This document shows, piece by piece, positions 14,374 to 25,244 of a stretch of DNA of 64,000 bases. The DNA is from Tipula vernalis (taxonomy: Eukaryota; Arthropoda; Insecta; Diptera; Tipulidae). Location: positions 23,001,409-23,065,408 of the forward strand of contig OY282558.1 in NCBI GenBank assembly GCA_958295665.1, given 5' to 3'. A program made the position numbers and the translations under genes. Under the pieces are notes generated by a model. That model ran no database searches. It saw only the letters and a list, made by a program, of their open reading frames with translations, and was not told the origin of the DNA. Position 1 is the first letter of the stretch. Each line of letters opens with the position of its first letter.

Positions 14374-14932
14374 ATGCTGTGACAATTTTCATTTTGATTG
14401 CTCGATTATTTCTAAACATTTCTTAGAAAATTCAATTTTATTGAAAATCAACTGTGCTATAGCCCACAAGTTTGTGGGCGGCAAAAATCTAAAATGGTCC
14501 GATTACGATGGTTGATACCTCTATCAATAGGCTTCGGCATCTGTAATTGCTGCGACAATTTTCATTTTGATTGCTCGATTATTTCTAAACATTTCTTAGA
14601 AAATTCAATTTTATTGAAAATTAACTGTGCTATAGCCCACAAGTTTTTGGGCGGCAAAAATCTAAAATGGTCCGATTACGATGGTTGACACCTCTATCAA
14701 TAGGCTTCGGCATCTGTAAATGCTGTGACAATTTTCATTTTGATTGGTCGATTATTTCTAAACATTTCTTAGAAAATTCAATTTTATTGAAAATTAACTG
14801 TGCTATAGCCCACAAGTTTTTGGGCGGCAAAAATCTAAAATGGTCCGATTACGATGGTTGATACCTCTATCAATAGGTTTTGGGACCTGTAATTTCCGTG
14901 ACAATTTTCATTTTGATTGCTCGATTATTTCT
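14374..14932 (-). repeat. Inverted terminal segment of the 173-bp satellite (about 3.2 units)
   Basis: At 14373/14374 a forward unit breaks off inside its GCCCA...TGGGC dyad and the sequence continues as the reverse complement of the same monomer. The inverted units keep the 173-bp period: the landmark ACAATTTTCATTTTGATT recurs at about 14382, 14554, 14728 and 14901. They carry private changes not common in the main array, such as GCTTCGGCATCTG where the forward array corresponds to GTTTCGGGACCTG. The last unit breaks off near 14932, where CGATTATT is partly duplicated before unique sequence begins. Confidence 0.93.
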
Positions 14933-15826
14933 CGATTATTCATCCGTAAATATTTTGCTTAAGCCACTCGTACTATGTTGCCCCTCAACTGGAGCGTATT
15001 TTGAAAAATATTTGGTCTGAAAATAAATTGTAATTGTTTACGTATGTTTTCACCTTTAACTCTAGTTTGATATCGTCCACCAGATGTCAGACACTTTGCG
15101 TTAAAAGGCGAATAAACTTTGTATTTCTCTTCAATCAAACTACAATATTGACTACATTGTAATGAAATGAGAGAATTATACATTATATTGTTAGTTAAAG
15201 CTATACTGCTGTGTATCATTAAAAATAAATCTTACTTATTAATGTTGGTTGAGGAATGCTAGTTGTATATGTTGCAGGAGAATCCAACTCTTCTATAGAT
15301 TTGTTATTTGTGTTGTTTATTGGTTCACGGCGGATGGTTGCCATTGTAGTTGAAGTTGCTACGTCATCAATGGATATGTCATCTATGTAAAAATTTAATG
15401 AATCCAAAAAATATTATTAATCATATAGTGCAAAATCACTTAGAACAACCAATTCTGGTTCTGAACATGCAATTCTTAGAAAGTTTATATTGATTTAAGC
15501 GCGTTGCACAATGGATAACGAAAAAATGGAAATAATAATGTGCCTTCCATTCTTTACATAAAATCAACGTCAAATTTGTATTACAAATTATCTTTTAAAT
15601 TAACATTTGAAAGTTGACAAAAAGTTTCTTAGACAATACCCCAATTTTGCTCGACTTGAGAGTTGCGATTTTCATGTACGTACTAGTTAGTCGTAAACGT
15701 TTGTACGTACAAAATTAGTCGTAAATTATAAATTTAAATAAAATTGTATTGAGCTTTGTTTGAATTGTTTTTTCATTCGGGGTGAATTCGGCTGAAACAT
15801 TTAACACAGTAATCGCAACATTCTTA
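14933..15826. other. Unique flank next to the satellite; possible minus-strand exon at 15232-15386
   Basis: The satellite ends here and ordinary AT-rich sequence starts. On the minus strand an open segment at about 15386-15232 is bounded by a plausible acceptor (TTTTTACATAG) and a strong donor (ATAA|GTAAGA). It would encode about 51 residues rich in Ser, Thr, Asp and Asn, such as DDISIDDVATST. I recognise no domain. The open frame immediately downstream (15219-14959) does not join to it in phase through an intron of reasonable length. If the exon is real, its partner lies elsewhere, possibly beyond the satellite. The remainder shows nothing I can name. Confidence 0.3.
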
Positions 15827-16020
15827 TACAGGGTTTCCATTTAAAAAAAAATGGCTTTGACCTTCAAATGACCTTGAAAATTAATCTGAAGGTGAAGGGC
15901 ATTAATACAGATACATAACCCCCATTATCCTTGACAATTTTTGTCTAAACAATTTTTTTTGTGTAGTTGGAGTATTTTAGGAGATATTTCGATCCTTCGA
16001 TAAAAATGGCTCACCCTGTA
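15827..16020. mobile_element. Short TIR element (MITE), 194 bp
   Basis: The segment starts TACAGGGTTTCCATTT and ends AAAATGGCTCACCCTGTA. The two ends are inverted repeats of each other (TACAGGGT, then CCATTT against GCCATTTT). There is no open frame inside. Ends of the TACAGGG type are common in short non-autonomous insect DNA elements. I could not settle a target-site duplication, because the TA at each end could be part of the repeat. Confidence 0.55.
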
Positions 16021-17869
16021 TTTAATATTCACCGAAATAAAACGCTTACAATTTTTATTTTTGTTTTTTTATTTAAATTAAAGCTCGATTACATGATTTA
16101 AATTCTACCAACCAATCGTCACCCCGCTTTTAACATAATTGATTTAGTTTACTTTTTCTCCGACAATTTTGACAAACTTTTTCGGGTCTGCCTTTCGCAT
16201 ACTGGAACCACTTCTACAAGGCTTATACATTTTGAAAAATTTGGAAACACTTTTATCAATTGTGATTTGTTCCAGATCTGATCTGTGTGTAATTACGATT
16301 GGAGCAAAGTGTATATCAAATGAGAATACGTCAATTAGGAATAAACAAGTTTGTGACTGACTTTTTTTCACTATTTTTGTGGTCACCATATCGTAGTGAT
16401 TACCATCGGTAGTTGGAAGAACCCTTTTATTTTACTATTTTCAAAGCAAATATTTTTTATTTTATTTTTATAAATCAATATTTAGTACTAATTACTGCTT
16501 CAAAGGGGCAGGTCTATAAAATAGGAAAATAATAATTTCTTGTGTATACAATTATTTTTAATTTACTACCTGTGTCCTGTATACCCATATAAGGTTGCGG
16601 AACGTTGCAATAGTGGATGACTGATATATTTCATATTGATTTTCTTCTTCTAGCACGGGGGAGCAAAGCAATTTAATTTCATTAGATTAAAAATATTCCC
16701 AACCTATTTTGAACTACGAGTACGTACCCATGGGAATACCCGTGGGAATCAATATCACACAAAATTTACCTCCAAAAACAAAATTTAACAGTCATCTAAG
16801 CAAATATTTATTTTACATAATTCAGCTTGCCGTAAAATTCTGTATTCGCACATAAGAAATACAAAATAATAACATTTATTTGCCTTTTATGATAGATTTT
16901 GTGTTTTGATACACAAAGATGATCTCATAATTCATAAAGAATAGCTAAATTGTACTGTAATGAATAATTGGATTGTAAGAAAAACGCGATTAGAGTAAAC
17001 AGTGAATAGTAATCATTACCATATACTTAAGTCATTCATTTGTATTTTGTATATAATCTAGAAAAAGCAACAAATTTCACCGCATGCATATAAAAATGAC
17101 CTTAAACGTTATAAATATAAATCTGTTGTTGAAAATGAAATTCTTAATCATATAATTGAGATTGGCATATACGAGATGATGGTGCACTCAAAATATTTGC
17201 ATATGTTACAAAATCGCTTACAATAAACATTTGACCACAAAGCATAGAGCGGTTTTATATTAAAAATGTGGAAATGCATCGTCGTATAATTTAATGAACG
17301 AGTTGGATTTCCTGTAAAAGGTAGCATTATTATGGCATTTCATTAATGCGTTTAATTTAGGTCGAAGTTGTTAAATGCAGGTATGCTTGAGAATAATGAT
17401 TTTGTAAATTCTAATCTGGATGATGTCATCTCCGATGTTTTTATACCGATAAAGTTGTTCTTGAAATTTTGAGTGTATATGTGGTCGCTTTGACCTAAAT
17501 ATTATGTCGATTGATTACCTAATTGAATTAACTTGTAAAAATGTTCATAGTTCGTAAAAAACCAATCAAAAAACATTGATTTGTTGAATTAGTGAGTCAC
17601 CTAGGAAAATTCGAAACTTGCGGCAACTATAGTTACATTTAATGTTCGAACAATTACACATTGTATAATCGATTAGGTTGTCTAACCACAAATACCATAG
17701 TTCGTAACTGTAATTTATCATTACTTCATCTGCGTTGACAAATTAAAACATCACATTTGTGTCTATTGAAGGTAGTAATGATGTTGGAAAACACCGTATG
17801 TTTTTTTTTTTTTTTTTTTTTTTTCAAACGTGATGAAACTTTCACCACAAAGCACATAATATGAGAATA
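16021..17869. other. AT-rich intergenic sequence with a 24-T run
   Basis: I see no convincing gene here. Overlapping short open frames on both strands near 16144-16389 show no recognisable domain and no splice context. A run of 24 T occupies 17801-17824, about 50 bp before the Tc1-like element. Confidence 0.5.
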
Positions 17870-17871
17870 TA

Positions 17872-19518
17872 CAGTCAGTCAATAAAGTCTACGTACGCCT
17901 ACTAATATTCCCATGTTTAAAAAAATAAAAAAGCCAACAATTTTCCTTTGTTATCAAATGGTTCAATTTAATAAAAAATTAAGCTTAACATAATAAAACT
18001 AAAATAATTCTACTTAACATCCCGACAAAATCCAAATCTTTAAGGAATACATATCAAAAAAGTCTACATACACTTATGTGGGCTATTATAGTAATAAAAC
18101 AACTGCAATAAATGAGTAATCCTTTGTTTTTGAATCCCGTTATTTTTTCAAAAAATACATACAATAAAATATAATGTTTTAGTTTCAGTCCAAAAATTGG
18201 AGGTATAAGTTGTGTAAATGATTTTTTTGATCAAAAATGTCAGCCAGAAAAGAAATAACAGCAGAAATTCGAAATTTAATAATAAAACTTCGATGTGAAG
18301 ACAACTTATCTTACAGTGAAATATCCAAAATAATTAAATTACCACGCTCAACAGTGCAGACTATAATAAGCAATTTTATAAAACGAGGTTCTGTGCAAAA
18401 TAAACATAGATCTGGCCGCCCTAGAATTCTAAGTGAAAGAGATTTTCGTAGTATTTTGAAACAAGTGGAACAAAACCCTAAAATAAATGCTCCAAAGTTG
18501 GCCATAGAAATTGAAACTTCAACAAATAAGATCGTTCACCCCGAAACCATACGTAAAGTTTTGAGATCAGCTGGTTACAATGGTAGGGTTCCTAGAAAAA
18601 AACCATTGATTTCTAAGAAAAACCATGAACTTCGATTAAAATTTGCAAAGGAGCATATTAATGAAGATCAAGAATATTGGAAACGGATTATTTTCACTGA
18701 CGAAAGTAAATTTAATATATTCGGGGCAGATGGTCGTGGCAAAATTTGGCGTAGAGCAAATCAGGAAATGAAATTAAAAAATTTAGTCCCCACTATTAAA
18801 CATGGTGGTGGGAATGTAATGGTCTGGGGAGCTATGGCTGCAAGTGGAGTGGGAAACTTAGTGTTTATTGAGGGAGCAATGGATAGGTTTATGTATCTCG
18901 ATATATTGCGCGAAAATCTGGCATCATCAGTTGAACGTTTGGGACTTGGAAATCGATGGATTTTTCAACAAGACAATGACCCGAAACATACGGCTGGTAT
19001 TGTTAAAGAATGGTTATTGTATAACGTGCCTAAACAACTCTGTTCTCCACCCCAATCGCCGGACCTCAATCCAATCGAACATATTTGGGACGAATTGGAG
19101 AGGCGTGTTCGAAAATATAACGTGAAAAACCGCCAGTCACTAAAAGAAGCACTTCAGAAGGCTTGGGCAGAAATAACTCCCAGTATAACGGAAAATTTAG
19201 TGCTTTCAATGCCACGCCGTCTTCAAGCGGTAATTGATGCTGGTGGAGGACCTACAAAATATTAAAAAAATATTGTAATAAGCAAATGTTTTATTAATAA
19301 TTACAAATTGTTTAAGGTGTACGTACACTTTATTGACATCATTTTTTTTTTTTTTTGTTAATTTTTTTATAAATTATGACTTTATATGAATTTTTATTAT
19401 AACAATATTTATATGTATAATAGTACAAAAATAAAATAAATTAAATATATTTCTAATATGTGTAATTTGGTATATAACTCGAATTTTGCAAGTGTACGTA
19501 GACTTTATTGACTGACTG
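17872..19518 (+). mobile_element. Complete Tc1-like transposon with IR/DR ends
   Basis: The outer ends are CAGTCAGTCAATAAAGTCTA (extending to ...CGTAC) at 17872 and its reverse complement ending at 19518. Both are flanked by TA (17870-17871 and 19519-19520), the target duplication of the Tc1/mariner superfamily. A second related repeat sits inside each end: TCAAAAAAGTCTACATACAC at 18054-18073 and GTGTACGTACACTTTATTGA at 19317-19336. Each terminal region is therefore about 202 bp with two binding-site-like repeats, the IR/DR layout known from Sleeping Beauty-type elements. The length of 1647 bp and the single intact transposase frame suggest a young, possibly autonomous copy. Confidence 0.93.
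18237..19265 (+). CDS. Tc1-like transposase, DD34E, intact
   Basis: This cut-and-paste transposase of 342 residues would bind the element's own terminal repeats and insert at TA. An N-terminal paired-type helix-turn-helix region spans about residues 8-55, with LSYSEISKIIKLPRSTVQ typical of the PAI part. It is followed by a GRPR AT-hook-like motif at residues 60-63 and a second HTH to about residue 115. The DDE core has D155 in FTDES, D246 in QQDND and E281 in NPIEHIWDE. The 34 residues between D246 and E281 define the DD34E class. Typical family motifs KHGGG and SPDLNPIEHIWDELE are present. There is no internal stop or frameshift, and the length equals the usual 340-345 residues. The ATG at 18237 is the first that keeps the whole HTH. 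Activity is inferred from integrity only. Confidence 0.96.
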   Translation: MSARKEITAEIRNLIIKLRCEDNLSYSEISKIIKLPRSTVQTIISNFIKRGSVQNKHRSGRPRILSERDFRSILKQVEQNPKINAPKLAIEIETSTNKIVHPETIRKVLRSAGYNGRVPRKKPLISKKNHELRLKFAKEHINEDQEYWKRIIFTDESKFNIFGADGRGKIWRRANQEMKLKNLVPTIKHGGGNVMVWGAMAASGVGNLVFIEGAMDRFMYLDILRENLASSVERLGLGNRWIFQQDNDPKHTAGIVKEWLLYNVPKQLCSPPQSPDLNPIEHIWDELERRVRKYNVKNRQSLKEALQKAWAEITPSITENLVLSMPRRLQAVIDAGGGPTKY

Positions 19519-19916
19519 TATATGGTATGTACATCAAAAAACGATACATACATTACAGCATATAAAGAGACGCACCCATACATTTTTGTCTTTTTTTAAC
19601 AAAATTAAAAACAACTTACTACACACAACAACCAAAACCAACGCAAAAACTACAAAAACAAACTAAAAACACGATCGTTCTATATACATACATATATGTA
19701 CAAACTTGGAAATGATCAATATTTTATTAACTATAAATAAATTAACTAAAAAAAAAAAAATCTGCACAGATGAATTTAATTTTGGAAGTTTGTCCATATT
19801 CTACATGAAATTTAGAAATAAAAGTTCACTAACACGGCTCAATTGTGTAGGAATTTGTTGTAGATCGCTTTTTTTGGGTCCGCGCGCGCAGTCAATGTCA
19901 TGATCAAGCCGTCTAT

Positions 19917-22010
19917 TTATAACACACTATTACCTTCCTCGTGTATTTGTTGTGATTTTGAGGATGAATCATTTATACACAAACAATCTCGATTTGTTTT
20001 GTTGTATGGTGTATATGGATAATTGGTTGTTGTAATGGCAAATAATTCACCGTGAACTAATCTTTTCCGTCGATCCATATAACCCATTTTAAAGCCTTCT
20101 GGCCAATCGCCCGCTGGCCGTTTTGAATTGCACTGTCGCGGTTTTGGTATGGCAGGAAATGCATATTCGAACGCATAATTATATAAATAAGGACATAAAC
20201 CGTGTGATCCGAATGGTGGGTCGCGGGCACCTGGTTGGCTTTGTCCACAATTACCCATTTTCCAATTTTGATCACATGTTGAGAAGCGAGTACCTTTATC
20301 GTTGCTTGTATGGATACATTGGACATTTTTGGCCGCATATTTATGTTCGACATTAAATTTAAAATCAAATCCTGGACCAGCTATATCGCATACTGTGGAG
20401 AATAAAAAAGCATTACAATAAATTACTTACGTACACGTATGTGGTGACTTAATCTAATTTACAATCAATTTCTTTTAGCTTTCGTGTTCCAAATCGGCGG
20501 CCTGCTCCCGACACCAATTGTCCACCATAACTAAAACCAAACATGTATCCATTATTTGGTTTATATCCTAGGTGCTCCATTTCAAATAATTTTGCTGTCA
20601 AAATTTGCGTGATCGCATCAAACGATCGAACCAGCCGAACGTAATCTTGTTTCGAATATTTACTGTAATCCATACAGATTATGCAACCGCCACGATATTT
20701 GATAAGATCTGTAAATAAATAAATGTCATCATTTATATTATACCACCACACGCTTATTGTGACCACCTGTTATAATTTTACTATTTTGCTAGCTTATAAT
20801 TTAATAATCAACAAAATATTATAATCTGTTCGTGACTAAAATCCATGGTTTTAATTAATTTGTTTACTTATAGTTAGTCTAATAAACGCCTTCAACGCGA
20901 TGCATTAATCTTGTCGCATGCACTTATCCTGCATATGCGCGCGCGACAAAATTCTTTTTTTTTTTTAATTTGCTGTCGTTTGCTTATGTACAAAGCTAAA
21001 TTCACAGCTAAATTAAAACGACCTTTATAAGAAGTTTATAGTTTATGATTATGCATAACATATGTGTTCAGCTCTCATGCATGAAAATATGTTCGGTGTG
21101 ATGTCACTACTAAAATTGTTTTGAATAAATTATTATTAAAACAGATGTCAAAATTTTACAACCTAATTCAATTTAATAGATCATTAAAATAAGAGATTTC
21201 TTATAGTAGTGTCTAGTGATTTTATTATCATTAGACATTAAACCTTTTGTAATTTGAAGAATGTTCTTTCAAATCACAAATGTGTGGTGAGATTTCTAAT
21301 TGATTAAATTATGTGTGATGAAATTCCTGTAACATACTTAGATATACTACAATCACTGATCACCTTGAATTACAAAATAAACTTTCAACGACCTATCCCT
21401 ATATAATTTGTATTTGGAAATTGGCGCTTATCGCAAAATTTGTTTATCATTTGAAATTTTTGTTTATGTTATTATTTACTAAATGACGTACTATATTATA
21501 TGTCTAACAAATTGAATTTCTAATTTTAACAATAACAAACATAATTCTATATAGAGATAAGGAAAAATTATTATTCGATCAGAATATCAAGTTTATGTAC
21601 TTACTTTTGATAAGCATTCTCATCCATTCGTGATTACAACTTTCTGTCCAGCCATGCACCAATATTGCAAATTTTTGATCCGGGCTACAATTATCTACAT
21701 CAAAGTAATCATCATCGGGCTTATCTAGTGTGGACACTTTTGCTAAATCGCCTTGACTGGATAAATTGTAAACTGGTTAATTAATCGCATACAAATTATA
21801 TCAAATATATATTTACCTATTGTAGTACATAAAATGTATGTACTCTGCATACTTGGCAAACGTTGAATTACGTCGAATAGCATTAAACTGTGACAAAGGA
21901 CCGTTTCCATTCGACACGGCATTATTATTCGTTGGACGCACGAATGGATGACGCATACAAGTCGCGCACACTAACCATATCGACAAAATAAATAAATGTG
22001 TTACTTCCAT
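19917..22010 (-). CDS. Secreted neutral lipase (pancreatic lipase-like family), four exons
   Basis: Four minus-strand exons join in phase: 22010-21817, 21756-21605, 20708-20463 and 20392-19917, giving 355 codons plus TAA. The introns (60, 896 and 70 bp) have GT/AG ends: ATAG|GTAAAT, CCAG|T, AAAA|GTAAGT, TTTACAG|A, GATT|GTAAAT and CTCCACAG|T. The protein opens with a signal peptide (MEVTHLFILSIWLVCATC). It then has the HGWTESC oxyanion strand in exon 2, the nucleophile elbow GFSYG in exon 3, and CDIAGPGF and CIHTSNDKGT in exon 4, which probably carry the catalytic Asp and His. Paired cysteines follow in a conserved-looking C-terminal part (MGNCGQSQPG, SHGLCPYLYNYAFEY). The family hydrolyses neutral lipids extracellularly, and some insect members are yolk-protein-like. 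A complete triad favours an active enzyme. The substrate is unknown. A minus-strand AATAAA lies at 19728-19723. Confidence 0.88.
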
Positions 22011-22959
22011 AACCGTCGACTTGCTGCTCGGTTCTGTACATTTAGAACACTTTAATAATTGTATTTATATATTGTTGTGTGACAAAAAGGTGAAATACTC
22101 GTTATTGTTTTGTTGTATAGAGTGACACAATTTATTATTATAGTGTTTATAATTTCCAAAAAAAAAAAAAACGAAAAATATTCAGTGCCGCGGTAAATAT
22201 CAACACTGATAAGAATTTCTGTATACCACCACCTTTGGCAATCGCAGAACAAATATATTAAACGATGTCAATTCAATATATTTAAGTGCTAAATGTATTT
22301 CGTTACGGTCTCGCAGGGATATTATGTATTATATTCAAAAGAAAGTTGATTTAACCGTTATTCAAAAATTAATATTCAATAAAGTCTTAACTACTTCAAT
22401 GCGAGAGTGCAAAATGAGAGCACTAATTTAGAAACAAATATTTTATTCTAAATTGGCCCATATCTTAATACAGCAATTTAGAATCAGCTGATACTTTATA
22501 GTTGCTAGTTACATAAATCAAACACCAATTTGGGTGATAGCACTAATCGACACTAAAATTTTTTATTAGATAGCACCTACTCGACCGGTTTTATATACAC
22601 TTACAGAATGAACGTATCTAGTTTTCTATGAAGCAAAATAATTACAAGCGTTTTTTGATATAATAGCCATTTGTGAAATCATTTTAATTAAAAACAAATG
22701 TCGCCATTGTCCTCTAACGAGGAAAACGGGGAGTCTCTAGGGGAGTCTACATACAAAAGTTATATGTATCGCCAGAAAGAACATTCGGGTTTACTTTGAT
22801 TTTGTAAATGCTTTACAAATTATGAAACAAGAAAATTTAAATGTTTCTTTAGGGAACCCGATATAAAAAGCGTAAACTAAAAAATCTTCCACCATATGTT
22901 CTAAACGTCAAAATTTTTAAATTAATTCCAACATAAAAAGTTGTAACACAGTAACCAAC
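22011..22959. other. Upstream flank of the lipase gene
   Basis: AT-rich sequence that should contain the lipase promoter and 5' UTR. I could not fix a TATA box or initiator, and I see no other gene here. Confidence 0.4.
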
Positions 22960-23185
22960 ACCCCTATTCCCTTAGTCGCGTCACTTGTCACTTGTACCGA
23001 CAATCACATTTTGGTATTCTCTTAGTCGATCGATGCGATAATTGTCGTTTGAAGTGATGAACATTCTTTTACGTCGCATTCTCTTATATTATCACTTCGA
23101 TCGACTAAGAGAATACCAATTTAAAATTGAAGTGACGCGACAATTATCACGTCGAATGAAGTGACACGACCAAGGGAATAGGGGT
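22960..23185. mobile_element. Fold-back MITE with nested inverted repeats
   Basis: The ends are inverted: ACCCCTATTCCCTTAGTCG at 22960 and the complement of ACCCCTATTCCCTTGGTCG ending at 23185. Inside, a perfect 22-nt inverted pair (TTGGTATTCTCTTAGTCGAT plus CG) lies at 23011-23032 and 23098-23119. The motif GTCGCGTCACTT also recurs in both halves. There is no coding potential. I could not fix a clean target duplication, so the superfamily is unassigned. Confidence 0.72.
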
Positions 23186-25035
23186 ACAAAGAATTATCGC
23201 CTTAAAAAAAAAAGAGGGGAAATGTTTTGTGCAAAATATTCTTGTACGTGCGTTAAATTTGCTGCATTACCGACACGTATGTTTATCGTTTTGATCGTGA
23301 ATACATATTTGTGAAATAAAAATTGACTGTCGATGGTTGTTAAACTCCCAATACTAGCGATAAAATACGGTTTTCCTTGAAAATGCTGCTCAATATCGGT
23401 TGCAATAAAATAATAATTCAACTGTCAGTCGTTGTCCCTTAACTTACTTCGTAATAGTTTTGATAAATATATTTTATATGTTTCATTTGTTTTATAATAA
23501 ATGATATATGTACACACAATAAAATGTTTACCGCGATAACAAAATAAATATCGAACCGATACAATAGACACCCCAGTGGCTCTCAACTAATAAACCGCGA
23601 TATATTATATGAGGTGCCGCAAAGGCTTTAGATTAAATTCGAAGATTGCGTTATTCAGAAATTTCTCTCACTTTTTGATACTAAAATAATATACTAAATT
23701 TTGAATATCAGGATTCTCCGCATTCATTAGTATTAAAATAAGACCGCCTAGCCACCTATTGTTTGGGAAGAGTATGTACCCGTCTAATATTATTACTATG
23801 ATTTTTGCGTTAATTATCGTTAAATTTTTTTGTTGCTATTAGTAGTAAAATTGGTATCACCTATAGAACTCTAGGTAAACAGAACAAATTTCCTTTTAGA
23901 AATCAAATTAAAAGCCTCATTGATTTGTTGGAAATTAACATGCAACATATCACCAAACACGCTCTACTGATGGCACTAAATCATGGGTGCATTCTGTTAT
24001 CCTACATAAGTAGCAATTTAGCCACTGCAAATGTCAATTTTTTTTAAATTCAATTTTATACATTATTGTTGGTGAAATAAAATAAAAACACGGTTTTTTT
24101 CAATTATTCACAATCACAGAAAATTATAAAAGAATGAATTTATGACAAATTTCTTATCAAGTTGCAGTTACGCTGTCCGTCGTATCAAAATGAAGCCTTT
24201 TTGTTGCATTCCGCCACCTTTTCGATTTTTTTGTGCTGCTTAAACTGAGCAACGGCTGAATTCTTCACCACACCCATATACATATACTGTGAGAAGAAGC
24301 TAGTGTCCCTATACTGTGAGGGATAAAATTGTGATTTAAACACAAAAGTACACAAGTGGTGCCCATGTGACAAATTGTTTGGGTTTAAATCCAACGGTTA
24401 ATAACAACATTTACATTTTATCAAATTCATTCAATTCAACTAACAACATCAACTTGTACTTACATGTACACGGTTAACACACGTTTAAGTTTTATTTTTT
24501 TATAGCGTTACGTTGGTACAATTGAATTGAATAATTTTCAAATCAAATTTTCGAAATGATAGATAGGTCAAGTGCAGTGCAATATTGATGTTTTATAAAT
24601 AAGTTTATAATGTTGTGTTGTATAATGTGTTTATGAAACTTATCAATTTGTTTATCTTCACAAAAAACAATTGTAACTGGAAAGTCCTTTCCAAAAAAAG
24701 ATAAGAACGGGTAAAAATCGTAGTGAATTTTTTTATTCGTATATGTACTCTAGTTTGCAATAGCAATTATTCGAACCTTAGTAATTTAGGATCAAATATT
24801 GTGAAATATTTTAATTAGATAAGTTAGATAAAGATATCTCCATATATACTCAACAAAAAAAAAATCCAATTGAAAATATTTGTTAGGTCTCTTGTAATAC
24901 CCTGTTATGGATGAACTCTCCAATTGGAGATCGCACTAAAACTAACGAATTTTTTGAATGGAATTTGTTTGCTAATTATAGAAAACGTCTATATAGTATA
25001 CCTTATCTAACACAAAAATTTTAATACACATACTA
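23186..25035. other. AT-rich intergenic sequence
   Basis: Only short open frames without domains or splice context were seen. The longest, at 23194-23421 on the minus strand, resembles nothing I know. No RNA gene is visible. Confidence 0.45.
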
Positions 25036-25244
25036 CCTTGATCAACAAGTTCCCGGAATAACCACCGTGTGGCGCTCCCATCGTTCCGATTTGAGTTCTG
25101 TTTTTTTGTTAAGTTGGTACATCTGTTGTTGATATTCCCTCTAAATATTAGCGTCATAGCTTGACATTTGCAAAAGTTACGTAGTCAAGAGTACATCTAT
25201 CTCTGTGTGTGTTGGCGATTATTTACAATTTTAGACATGATTTG

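Noticed and set aside
138..14861. Many open frames of 60-122 codons inside the satellite
   Set aside because: They are the same frame reappearing in each 173-bp unit. They overlap each other, and unit-to-unit changes alter residues freely. They are by-products of the repeat, not genes.
1..14932. CRISPR array
   Set aside because: The whole 173-bp unit repeats with no unique spacers, and the context is a eukaryotic nuclear genome.
14959..15219. Minus-strand frame next to the satellite
   Set aside because: It does not join in phase to the candidate exon at 15232-15386 except through an intron of about 36 bp, which is too short. No domain was recognised.
16144..16389. Minus-strand frame of 81 codons with a basic C-terminal end
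   Set aside because: No domain or splice support, and an equally long frame lies on the opposite strand.
23194..23421. Minus-strand frame of 75 codons beside the fold-back MITE
   Set aside because: No recognisable motif, no confirmed ATG context and no neighbouring exon.
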